Notes under the pieces: generated by a model
Databases searched by the model: none
Told to the model about the DNA's origin: nothing
Seen by the model: only the letters and a program-made list of their open reading frames with translations
Shown here: piece by piece, positions 43,723-50,809 of the stretch
Numbering within the stretch: position 1 is the first letter of the stretch
How the letters are laid out: the number at the start of each line of letters is the position of its first letter
Assembly: GCA_027310305.1 (NCBI GenBank)
Contig: DAIDBD010000082.1
Span: 1 to 50,809, forward strand
DNA: 50,809 nucleotides
Source: Herminiimonas sp.
Lineage (GTDB): Bacteria > Pseudomonadota > Gammaproteobacteria > Burkholderiales > Burkholderiaceae_D
Direction of reading: 5' to 3'
Position numbers and translations under genes: made by a program

Positions 43723-46065
43723 ATGGCCAACGATTTCGATCTGACTCCCGACCCCCGCGTTCTGCAGATTCTTGGCGAGATCAACCTTGAACAATGGAAG
43801 TGTCTCGCGGAGTTGATTGACAACAGCGTGGATGCCTTCATTAACTCGCGTCGCGCCGGAGAGCCGGTTGAGTCGCCATCTGTGTCGATCAGTCTACCCA
43901 CGCAGGATCGAGCCGATGCGGCAGTGACGATCCGAGACAACGGTCCCGGTATGACGATTGAGCAGTTGGAGAGAGCTGTCCGCGCCGGGTGGAGTGGGAA
44001 CAATCCATTAGACAACCTCGGCCTGTTCGGCATGGGTTTCAATATCGCCACTGCGCGTCTAGGTATGGTAACGGAGGTTTATGCCACCCGCGCGGGAGAT
44101 CAGGAATGGACCGGTTTGCGCATTGACCTCAACGAGTTGCGTCGCACTCGGAGCTATCATACGCCCCGCCTGACGCGGCCCAAGGCCGACTCTTCAGCGC
44201 ATGGGACGGAAATCAAAATTCTCCAGCTCAAAGCGGATCAGCGTCTTTATTTCTCCAAGAACGCCAACCATCAAAAAATTCGCAGACAGTTGTCGCGTGT
44301 CTACGCGCCGCTGCTCCTTTCCAAGGAGGATTTGTTCTCTTTACAACTTAATGGTCAGCATGTTCAAGCGAAGCGCCCGTGCCACTGGGATCCTGACCGG
44401 TTGGTGCAAGGGAGCGACGGCAAGCCGGTGCACGCCGTGGAAAGTTTTGATTACGCCCTCCCTTCACGTCACTATTGCCTAACCTGCATGATCTCCTTTT
44501 CGGGACAGCAAAGTTGTCCCACGGCTGCGCCGGATTGCAACACCATCGAGGTCAAGCGGCGACTTCATGGCTGGGTGGGATTGCAACGCTATATGCACGA
44601 GGAGGACTTTGGCATAGATATCGTTCGGAACGGGCGGGTCATCGAGGTGCAGAACAAGGATTTGTTCGTGTGGACTGGAGGCGAGAGGCCGGAGCGCGAG
44701 TATCCGATTGACGATCAACGCAATAGAGGCCGATTCATTGGCGAGGTGCATCTCGATCACTGCCGCGTAAGTTACACCAAGGACCGATTCGAACGGGATG
44801 ACACGTCGTGGGCGGAAATGGTGACTCTGATCAGAGGGGAAGGGCCGTTGCAACCGCAGAAAGCCCGCGCTTTGGGATTCGAGCCGCCCGATGCTCCGCT
44901 CTACCGCCTATTCCAATCGTTTCGCCGAAGCAGTCCTCAAGGCAAGACAGGACGGTGGTCACGGATTCTCGCAGTCAAAAATAACGAGCGGGCCACGGAA
45001 ATGGCCGATCTATTCAACAAGGGCGACCCCGAATACCAAACAGACGACAAGTGGTACGCGCTCGTTGAGGAGGAGGATCGCGGCATTGTCGGCGCGACGC
45101 CGATGGCTACCGGGCCGGGGTCTGCGGCACCAGCGGCGCCGGATGGATTTCTCGATGAGGGTGATGCGACGGCCGTGGGAGCTCCGGATGCGACGTCGCA
45201 ACCCGGAGTCAGCGGTGGAATAATAGAAGCCGTTGTCGTTCCTACTCGCCAGAAGTTGCATGAACTGTCGCGCGTCTATAAGCATCCGCTCCTCAAGGTC
45301 GAGTTCAATGTCGAAGCATTTGTGGTAGATGCAAACGATCCGGACTTGCCGCGCAAGGCACCTTGGATTTTGAAGATTGAAGACCCGGGCACCCGAACAT
45401 TCTTGTTCCTCTTTAATCCTGACCATCCGGTGTTCCGGTCCGTGACAATGACTCCGATGGATGCCGTGCTCTGCGAACTGGCATTCAAGACATATGAATT
45501 TTTGCGGGAAACCAGTCCCGACTCGGCGGTGTTCGCCACCATCCTCGCGGATCTTCGCGGCGAATACGCCGATGAAACCAAGCTTGATCCAAAGAGCATC
45601 ATCGCGTTCGCCGACAGGGCGCTGCGGGAGATCGCCCAATCCGTCGGGCTCATTGGCGATACGACCGCGTTTCGCGCTCTGTTTGCAGGATTGCCGCAGG
45701 CCGCGCAAGACAAGATTCGTCGCAAGCTCGCATCCACCGGGATATCAAGCGCCCAGGCTGTGATCGACTCCGGCGAGTTCCTCGGATATGCCGAGGTGGC
45801 GGATATTCGACTGTTTGCACGCCAGCATCCGGAATTGTTCTTTGATGGAAAATTCTGGGCTCAGCCATATGCCAGCTTGGATTATGGCGATGAGCAAGTA
45901 AATGAGGAAGCGCGCGCGAGGGTGATCGAGCGTTACGACGCCTATTTGGCAGATGCCGTTTGGCTAGCCTCGCAAAGTCCGCGCGATCTCGACCGATGTG
46001 ATCGGGACGAATTGATTCGCGCGACACTCTCCGTGCGAATTCTCGGTTCGGACGGAAATACGTGA
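43723..46065 (+). CDS. GHKL (MORC/MutL-like) ATPase of the defence system
   Basis: 780 residues starting MANDFDLTPDPRVLQILGE. The GHKL ATP site is complete: Glu30 and Asn34 (ELIDN), RDNGPGM at 71-77, GLFGMGFNIATARLG near 100, and HGTEIKI as the G3 motif. A second beta-alpha domain follows and the C-terminal 300 residues match nothing I know. MORC/MutL-like ATPases in prokaryotic restriction-modification neighbourhoods are known from comparative genomics (Iyer, Abhiman and Aravind). It may act as an ATP-driven DNA clamp. It is 19 bases after the methyltransferase gene and one base before the helicase gene. Confidence 0.9.
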   Translation: MANDFDLTPDPRVLQILGEINLEQWKCLAELIDNSVDAFINSRRAGEPVESPSVSISLPTQDRADAAVTIRDNGPGMTIEQLERAVRAGWSGNNPLDNLGLFGMGFNIATARLGMVTEVYATRAGDQEWTGLRIDLNELRRTRSYHTPRLTRPKADSSAHGTEIKILQLKADQRLYFSKNANHQKIRRQLSRVYAPLLLSKEDLFSLQLNGQHVQAKRPCHWDPDRLVQGSDGKPVHAVESFDYALPSRHYCLTCMISFSGQQSCPTAAPDCNTIEVKRRLHGWVGLQRYMHEEDFGIDIVRNGRVIEVQNKDLFVWTGGERPEREYPIDDQRNRGRFIGEVHLDHCRVSYTKDRFERDDTSWAEMVTLIRGEGPLQPQKARALGFEPPDAPLYRLFQSFRRSSPQGKTGRWSRILAVKNNERATEMADLFNKGDPEYQTDDKWYALVEEEDRGIVGATPMATGPGSAAPAAPDGFLDEGDATAVGAPDATSQPGVSGGIIEAVVVPTRQKLHELSRVYKHPLLKVEFNVEAFVVDANDPDLPRKAPWILKIEDPGTRTFLFLFNPDHPVFRSVTMTPMDAVLCELAFKTYEFLRETSPDSAVFATILADLRGEYADETKLDPKSIIAFADRALREIAQSVGLIGDTTAFRALFAGLPQAAQDKIRRKLASTGISSAQAVIDSGEFLGYAEVADIRLFARQHPELFFDGKFWAQPYASLDYGDEQVNEEARARVIERYDAYLADAVWLASQSPRDLDRCDRDELIRATLSVRILGSDGNT

Positions 46066-46066
46066 A

Positions 46067-47743
46067 ATGGAGGGTTACTTCCTCGATTCGCGACGACTTC
46101 TCAATGGTTCTTGGCGTGCCTTTGAACGGGATGTCGCTCGCCTTCTGGTGCAGAACGTCTTTGACGATGTTCGCATAGTCGGTGGCTCGGGCGATCGTGG
46201 CGCCGACGTACTCGGCGTGAAGAACGGACAGCTTTGGGTTGTGCAATGCAAGTTCACCAGCGACAGTTATCCTGATCCTCACGCGGTCGACGAAGTCGTT
46301 GAAGCCTCGCGCTATTACGAGGCGGACCGTTTGGCAATCGCGACATCACGTGCTTTCGGGCCGGCGCTGAACGGTGCGATCGACCGCTACTGCCGCCTTG
46401 GTATTCGGATTGAGTCGCTACCGCCGGGCACACTGATCGAAATGATGCGACGCAGCCCGGAATATCCAAGGGCGCGGCGCGAACTGCGGGACTATCAAGA
46501 CGATTGCGTTCAGCGCCTTGGCGCCGCGCTGCGGGAAACCGGACGGGGCCAACTGGTTCTCGCCACCGGCTTGGGAAAGACCGTGGTCATGGCCGAGACC
46601 ACGGCCCAACTTCTTCGAGATGGAGTAATCGATTCCGGACGGATACTGGTGCTCGCCGATAAGCGCGAGTTGGTCGAACAACTTCAACGGGAGTTTTGGC
46701 AACAGCTACCCAAGAGCATTCCCAGTCATCTGTTGGTGGGAGGCGAGCAGCCGACATTCTGGGATGGCATCACCTTTGCGACGGTTCAGAGCGTTCTACC
46801 GCGACTGGGCACCTTGCCGCAGTTTGGCCTAGTTTGGGTGGACGAAGCGCACCACATCGGCTCGGAAAGCTTTCGGCGCGTGATTGATGAACTCGCCGCA
46901 CCCATGGTGGGTGGCGCAACGGCGACGCCATGGCGGGGTGACCGTTTCGACATCGATACTATTCTTGGCCAACCCGTCGCGAAAATCGGTATTGACGAGG
47001 GGTTGCGCCGAGGCTTTCTTTGCGAGGCGGATTACCGTCTACTTGCGGACAATATCGATTGGGAGTTTGTTCGCAAGCAGTCGCGACACGAATATTCAAT
47101 CAAGGAATTGAACACCCGTCTACTAATTCCGACACGCGACGAGGAGGCCGCGCGTGTCATCGCAGAAACGTTCGAGACCGAAGCGCGCCGCAGTCTCATC
47201 GTGTTTTGCGCGGGTGTTGAACATGCGAAAACCTTCGCCGCGATGCTGCGTCTGTACGGATTCAAGTCCGCGTACATCACAGGTGGGATGGAAGCCCGCG
47301 AGCGGGAAAAGACCATGGCGGCGTTGCGCCGTGGGACCATCAACGCGGTGACGACAGTCGATATCTTCAACGAGGGCGTGGACGTGCCCGATGTGGATAT
47401 GCTGGCATTCATGCGCGTCACACACAGTCGACGCATTTTCGTTCAGCAACTCGGCCGAGGCCTGCGCTTGGCGCCGAATAAGAAAAAGGTGGTGGTACTC
47501 GATTTTGTAAGCGATCTTCGCCGCATTTCCGAGGTAATCGATCTACAGAAGTCAATTTCCGGCGATGTGGAGCGACTCGATTTGGTGGAGCGAGTGGTGC
47601 AGTTTTCTGATCAGGGCGCCGGTCATTTCATGTTCGAATGGCTGTTGGATCAGGCTGATCTTTTCAATCGCGAGGGAGATGCGAAGTTGGAACTTCCACA
47701 GTTCAATTTTCCAATGCCTGCATTTCCAGGATCTGTCCAATGA
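46067..47743 (+). CDS. Mrr-type nuclease fused to SF2 helicase
   Basis: 558 residues. Residues 15-115 form a restriction-endonuclease domain with Glu20, Asp47 (RGADV) and Gln60-x-Lys62 (VVQCK), the Mrr-type active site. From residue 140 follows an SF2 translocase: RDYQ, Walker A TGLGKT (Lys171), DEAHH at 258, TATPWRGD, and motif VI QQLGRGLRLAPNKKK. There is no methylase part, so it resembles a single-chain restriction motor like the DEAD/Mrr fusions. It is the likely DNA-cutting effector with the GHKL ATPase. The stop overlaps the next start as ATGA. Confidence 0.93.
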   Translation: MEGYFLDSRRLLNGSWRAFERDVARLLVQNVFDDVRIVGGSGDRGADVLGVKNGQLWVVQCKFTSDSYPDPHAVDEVVEASRYYEADRLAIATSRAFGPALNGAIDRYCRLGIRIESLPPGTLIEMMRRSPEYPRARRELRDYQDDCVQRLGAALRETGRGQLVLATGLGKTVVMAETTAQLLRDGVIDSGRILVLADKRELVEQLQREFWQQLPKSIPSHLLVGGEQPTFWDGITFATVQSVLPRLGTLPQFGLVWVDEAHHIGSESFRRVIDELAAPMVGGATATPWRGDRFDIDTILGQPVAKIGIDEGLRRGFLCEADYRLLADNIDWEFVRKQSRHEYSIKELNTRLLIPTRDEEAARVIAETFETEARRSLIVFCAGVEHAKTFAAMLRLYGFKSAYITGGMEAREREKTMAALRRGTINAVTTVDIFNEGVDVPDVDMLAFMRVTHSRRIFVQQLGRGLRLAPNKKKVVVLDFVSDLRRISEVIDLQKSISGDVERLDLVERVVQFSDQGAGHFMFEWLLDQADLFNREGDAKLELPQFNFPMPAFPGSVQ

Positions 47744-48276
47744 GCGCGGCGCTGCCAATCGATATCAGGAACAATATTCGTCACAAGATTTGGGCGAAGG
47801 CGGACGAATTGGATTGGCCCAGGATTTCCGATGTTGAACGCACGGTCTGGTATGAAAATTGGACAAAGGATAAGGACGTGGGCGGGGTGCTTTCCCATTT
47901 CATGGATGCAAGGAAGGTCCGGGTATATATTAAAGACTCACTGCTCAAGCCATATCTCAGGTCACGGCTGCAGGATGGGTGGGGACAGGTGCTGCTTGCT
48001 GTAAACATGGAAGAAAGCGAGGCACTCCTTAAAAAGTCCTATGATAAGCCACATGGTCGGCAGCTTCTCGATGGTCGAATCATCTGCTGGGGCAACAGTA
48101 GGGAATGGAAGTCGATCCTCATCTCAGTCTTCGAACGCGCGTATCGAGTTGACGCGGGGATTCCATACGCCGCTGTGCTGATGGAAACTGGAAAGACAGC
48201 GAATGCTGGAATGCGCCAGATGATATTGGATGCGAGTCAAAAGTTGGAGTTGCGCCATCTTGCTTGGATTGACTAG
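47740..48276 (+). CDS. Unrecognised protein of the defence operon
   Basis: 178 residues, MSAALPIDIRNNIRHKIWAKADEL at the start in sense. I do not recognise a family. It is tryptophan-rich (WPRISD, VWYENW, GWGQ, CWGNSREW, HLAWID), has no membrane helix or signal and no known nuclease motif. The 4-base overlap with the helicase gene makes it a component of the operon. GC content is lower than in the helicase gene. It could be a specificity factor, adaptor or inhibitor. Confidence 0.8.
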   Translation: MSAALPIDIRNNIRHKIWAKADELDWPRISDVERTVWYENWTKDKDVGGVLSHFMDARKVRVYIKDSLLKPYLRSRLQDGWGQVLLAVNMEESEALLKKSYDKPHGRQLLDGRIICWGNSREWKSILISVFERAYRVDAGIPYAAVLMETGKTANAGMRQMILDASQKLELRHLAWID

Positions 48277-48310
48277 GGTCGCTGCATGGGATTGGCCATC
48301 CCGCGCGTTG

Positions 48311-48706
48311 TCACCACCGGTCCACGGCGCAGGTGAATCCCGTGGGCGTCCAAACCAGCGATACCGTAGGCATGCCTCCGGCATCCTCTGCGATGTTGCG
48401 TAACGTTTCCCGGTCGATGCCGGAATGGGGTCCGCCTTGCGGGTGGCTGTGCCACGTTCCGATGAAGGCGAGATAGCCGACAGAGTTTTCATGCGCCTCG
48501 CGCAAATCGTGGACCAAGCCGTCTATGCCGAGTACGAAACGCGCACGTCCCCTGATGCTATCGGGCGGTGCGTCGATAATGCCCGCGATGGCGATGGTGC
48601 GATTTTCGTGAGAAATCCGGCCGAGTAAAGCATCTTCCGCAGTTCCACGGAAGCGCGCCTCAAAGTCGGAAGGCACAAGTTGATCGATCCGTTCATTGAC
48701 TTGCAC
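48311..48706 (-). CDS. JAB/MPN (JAMM) protease domain, possibly a fragment
   Basis: 131 residues from GTG 48706. The JAMM zinc motif is present (GTWHSHPQGGPHSGIDRET), with LLGRISHENRTIAIAG as the preceding strands. The normal ETGG-type glutamate strand is reduced to AEDALLG. The same frame stays open another 22 codons upstream (to a TGA at 48773-48775) with coding-like residues but no standard ATG, so the protein may be the end of a longer gene cut by the AbiE module. It is convergent with the defence operon. A role in ubiquitin-like or peptide processing is a family guess. Confidence 0.7.
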   Translation of the reverse strand: MQVNERIDQLVPSDFEARFRGTAEDALLGRISHENRTIAIAGIIDAPPDSIRGRARFVLGIDGLVHDLREAHENSVGYLAFIGTWHSHPQGGPHSGIDRETLRNIAEDAGGMPTVSLVWTPTGFTCAVDRW

Positions 48707-48783
48707 AGGTAGTGTTTTTCCCGGCCTATTTTTATCGTTAAAGATGGTTGCGTGCAGCGAAAGCGGCGACTGTCAATCGAATT

Positions 48784-49806
48784 TCATTGAGCTGGTTGCT
48801 TTGCATTGGCCTTCTGCTGGATCGCCTGGCATCGCTCCATCAGCGCTTCAAAGGGCTCGGCATCATCGAGGAACAAGCCGTCATCGATCATGTGTTGATA
48901 ATCGGCAGCCAATTTGGCCAACGCGCCATCATCCGGCACAAGCTGGAGTGCGCCTGCGACCGCTGCGTGATAATCGATGGTCTCGCCTTGTGTATTCTTT
49001 TCTGCAAAGAACACGCTCTTGTGATCGGCAACTGCGCGGGCGAGGGCTTTGTCCGCGATGGCTGCGGCGGCGAAGCCGGCCGCGTCCAGTCTTGTCACGT
49101 CGTGCCAGTGGCGCGCGAAGCGGTCGCCACCGCGAAACGCGCCTTGCGCGCAAAAGACGTGAATCGCCGTCGCCTTTTCCCAGAAGGTACGCTCGGCGCG
49201 CATCACCTGTGGTGTTGCGGCGGGAAACTCCACCCCTTGCAGATACGCGGCCGCATCGCAGCGGATAGTACGTGGTTCGCTGGGCTCGCCGGTCGAGCGG
49301 GCGCCGAACTCCAGCATGACGGCGGGCGCGACATAGCCGGTGCCGGTGACCAGCGGCGTGTAGTCGATGAACACTTTGTCGCCCTCGGCGCGCACGGTTG
49401 CCGGCAGACCGTCTTGCTCAAGGTCCTGCGCGAGACGCGGCACGATCTCGGTGCCGACCCAGTCCGACAGGCGCGCGCGAATCTCCTTGCTCCACTTTTT
49501 CTCCTGGCTTTTGCTGGCCGGTAGTGGCGCATTCGCGTCGTCCACCAGATCACCGGCGATGGCGCGAATGTCGTAAGTCAGGTCCACGTCTTCGGAGAAG
49601 CGCCGAATGACACCGTAGGCCTTCGACAGGGATGTGCCGCCCTTGAAGACCAGGTGTTCCGCGTAGGGGCCGGCAAAGAGATGCCGCAGCGACCAAACGA
49701 CCCAGATGTCTTTTTCCAGCAGATGGGGCAGGAGGCCCGATGTGTTGGCGGCCAGGTCGAGCGCCTCCAGGCGTTCGGCGGTGGATAGCTGGAAGAACTC
49801 AACCAT
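48784..49806 (-). CDS. AbiEii/AbiGii-type nucleotidyltransferase toxin
   Basis: 340 residues. The nucleotidyltransferase motif is LVFKGGTSLSKAYGVIRRFSEDVDLTY (in parts: GGTSLSK and SEDVDL), preceded by LLPHLLEKDIWVVWSL. AbiEii-type enzymes transfer nucleotides to RNA targets and stop growth after phage infection. It overlaps the antitoxin gene by eight bases, the usual arrangement for this pair. Confidence 0.93.
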   Translation of the reverse strand: MVEFFQLSTAERLEALDLAANTSGLLPHLLEKDIWVVWSLRHLFAGPYAEHLVFKGGTSLSKAYGVIRRFSEDVDLTYDIRAIAGDLVDDANAPLPASKSQEKKWSKEIRARLSDWVGTEIVPRLAQDLEQDGLPATVRAEGDKVFIDYTPLVTGTGYVAPAVMLEFGARSTGEPSEPRTIRCDAAAYLQGVEFPAATPQVMRAERTFWEKATAIHVFCAQGAFRGGDRFARHWHDVTRLDAAGFAAAAIADKALARAVADHKSVFFAEKNTQGETIDYHAAVAGALQLVPDDGALAKLAADYQHMIDDGLFLDDAEPFEALMERCQAIQQKANAKQPAQ

Positions 49807-50395
49807 GCGTCACCAAGGCGCTGATCTCTTGGGCCATCCACGTCGGCAGGCGCGACCGCGCAGACGCGACCTCTTGCAGTTCGGACCGTGGCAGCTTGGT
49901 GCGCAGCTTCCGGATCGCTTCCCCGGCTTTTTCCGGACCCAGCCAGGCCAGTGCCCGCACCACCTCGCCGGCGGCGCGCCCCGGAAAGATCAGTTGCCAA
50001 ATCGGCGCGTGCCGGAACTCGACCGTCTGCGCCCCCAATTTCAAGCGGCGACTGGGGCCGGACGTGAGATAGACCGCACGCATCGGCACCTGCGTGGTCA
50101 GCCCCAGCGCGTTGGCGGCGGCGGCGCCGTGCGACACGATGGTTTCCCCGCGCTGATTGGCCAAACCCTCGACCATCTTGGCGGCCGACGGCGCGCGGAT
50201 GCCGAAGCGGCTTTCGACGGGCAGGACATAGATACCGCGGCCGGCGCGCAACAGGGCGCCGCGCTGCGTCAGGCGGGACAGCACTTGATCCACGGCTGCG
50301 CGACTGCCTAGGTGCAGCAGTTCTTTGGCGACCAAGGGCGTGCCTTCTGGCAATCCTGCGGCGTGCTCAAGAACTTGTCTGGCGAGTGTTTGCAT
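49799..50395 (-). CDS. AbiEi-like antitoxin (DUF6088 type)
   Basis: 198 residues. The N-terminal winged helix (SRAAVDQVLSRLTQRGALLRAGRGIYVLP in parts) is the usual antitoxin DNA-binding part. The C-terminal part (ETIVSHGAAAANALGL, VEFRHAP) is typical of AbiEi relatives. It should neutralise the toxin and repress the shared promoter at 50420-50448. AGGAG lies before the ATG. Confidence 0.88.
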   Translation of the reverse strand: MQTLARQVLEHAAGLPEGTPLVAKELLHLGSRAAVDQVLSRLTQRGALLRAGRGIYVLPVESRFGIRAPSAAKMVEGLANQRGETIVSHGAAAANALGLTTQVPMRAVYLTSGPSRRLKLGAQTVEFRHAPIWQLIFPGRAAGEVVRALAWLGPEKAGEAIRKLRTKLPRSELQEVASARSRLPTWMAQEISALVTHG

Positions 50396-50419
50396 GACGA
50401 TATCTCCTAACTGGTAGAA

Positions 50420-50448
50420 TTATGGTCTTATTTCTGACACTTTTCAAG
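50420..50448 (-). promoter_or_regulatory. Sigma-70 promoter of the AbiE pair
   Basis: On the minus strand TTGAAA (50443-50448) and CATAAT (50420-50425) are separated by 17 bases, a good vegetative promoter. The start of transcription would be near 50413, giving a short leader. Confidence 0.75.
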
Positions 50449-50511
50449 GCCCAAGATTTGGGAGTGCGAGGTCGGCCAAAGCCCTTACGAGCCTGAAATT
50501 GGGTTAAAAAG

Positions 50512-50570
50512 ATTGACGAATCTCTGAAATTGCACCAATATTCCATTGACGAAACTCAAAAAGTGCACAA
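50512..50570 (+). repeat. Two 26-27 base direct repeats before the last gene
   Basis: ATTGACGAATCTCTGAAATT (from 50512) and ATTGACGAAACTCAAAAAGT (from 50545) are followed by TGCACCAA and GCACAA, giving two copies 33 bases apart that end just before the ATG. The first copy also contains a possible promoter: TTGACG, 17 bases, CAATAT. Confidence 0.65.
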
Positions 50571-50571
50571 A

Positions 50572-50809
50572 ATGACCCTGCCAGCGCCATCCACCTTTAA
50601 ACCCGAGCTTTCCTCTGACCGCCTGGAAGCCGTGTCGCAATGGCTGCTGGACGAGCTCTATGCGACAGAAGACGACTTGTCCCGCTCAACCGACAACGGC
50701 TACACCCGTGGCTGCACCACTTTTGGACGACAGAAAAACCGGATCATTGCGGAGGCAGTGTCGGCTGGGCACCCATGGCTCGGCCTGCTGAACAGTAAGA
50801 ATGACATTG
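50572..50809 (+). CDS. Unidentified gene, 5' part
   Basis: An open frame of 79 codons starting MTLPAPSTFKPELSSDRLEA runs off the window end. The N-terminus looks soluble and is not recognised. The two direct repeats directly before its ATG suggest an own, regulated promoter. It could be an ICE gene near the element end or a chromosomal neighbour. Confidence 0.55.
   Translation, partial: MTLPAPSTFKPELSSDRLEAVSQWLLDELYATEDDLSRSTDNGYTRGCTTFGRQKNRIIAEAVSAGHPWLGLLNSKNDI

Noticed and set aside
41918-48276. DISARM, BREX or type I restriction assignment
   Set aside because: No DrmA/B/C, PglZ/BrxC or HsdS/HsdM relatives are present; the GHKL ATPase and Mrr-helicase fusion point to another class.

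Overview
The window looks like a betaproteobacterial (Burkholderiales-type) accessory region: a metal and metalloid resistance and arsenite-oxidation island lies next to the core of a Tn4371-type integrative and conjugative element (ICE), and a DNA-defence island follows. The taxonomic call is an inference from gene content (aioXSR/aioBA, two arsenate reductase types, Tn4371-type rlxS-traF-parA-repA-parB-radC core). No rRNA, tRNA, integrase or CRISPR was seen.

Bases 1-12432 hold the arsenic block. A truncated arsR, arsI-like lyase, thiol-type arsC, acr3, glutaredoxin-type arsC, arsH and a drug/metabolite-type permease form one forward operon for arsenate reduction, arsenite efflux and organoarsenical detoxification. 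In the opposite direction lie aioB-aioA (arsenite oxidase), mobB (molybdenum cofactor) and a c-type cytochrome. Divergently run aioX-aioS-aioR, the arsenite sensor, histidine kinase and sigma-54 activator. A textbook -24/-12 element sits in front of aioB, with two 16-bp inverted repeats of the same design spaced four helical turns apart upstream of it.

Bases 12646-26040 are a second metal block: Bcr/CflA-type MFS pump, MerP-like protein, CcdA-like membrane protein, CGRC thioredoxin-like protein, Cys-rich DUF326 protein, HMA chaperones, a P1B ATPase with an unusual YPC motif, a second MFS pump, a MacB/FtsX-type ABC exporter with its own HMA protein and small periplasmic protein, and a Zn/Cd/Pb-type MerR regulator. 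Three promoters in this block share 20-bp MerR-type spacers and similar operator sequence, so they probably form one regulon. A second CcdA-like gene is broken by an internal deletion.

Bases 26156-28977 are an IS3-family element with an IS30-family element inserted in its orfB; both insertion sites can be reconstructed. From 29230 to 41513 the minus strand carries the ICE core in order radC, parB, DUF736, two DUF2958 paralogues, DUF2285, an excisionase-like HTH protein, repA, parA, RHH protein, DUF2840, traF and rlxS. Its intergenic regions are rich in hairpins and short direct repeats. The traG/trb transfer genes are not in the window; the metal genes beyond rlxS may be ICE cargo.

Bases 41918-50395 are the defence island: an RHH protein, Vsr-like nuclease, C5 cytosine methyltransferase, large GHKL (MORC/MutL-like) ATPase, Mrr-nuclease/SF2-helicase fusion and an unrecognised 178-residue protein, all tightly packed on the plus strand. 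A JAB-domain gene or fragment and an AbiEi/AbiEii-type toxin-antitoxin pair lie on the minus strand. The last 238 bases open an unidentified gene cut by the window end.
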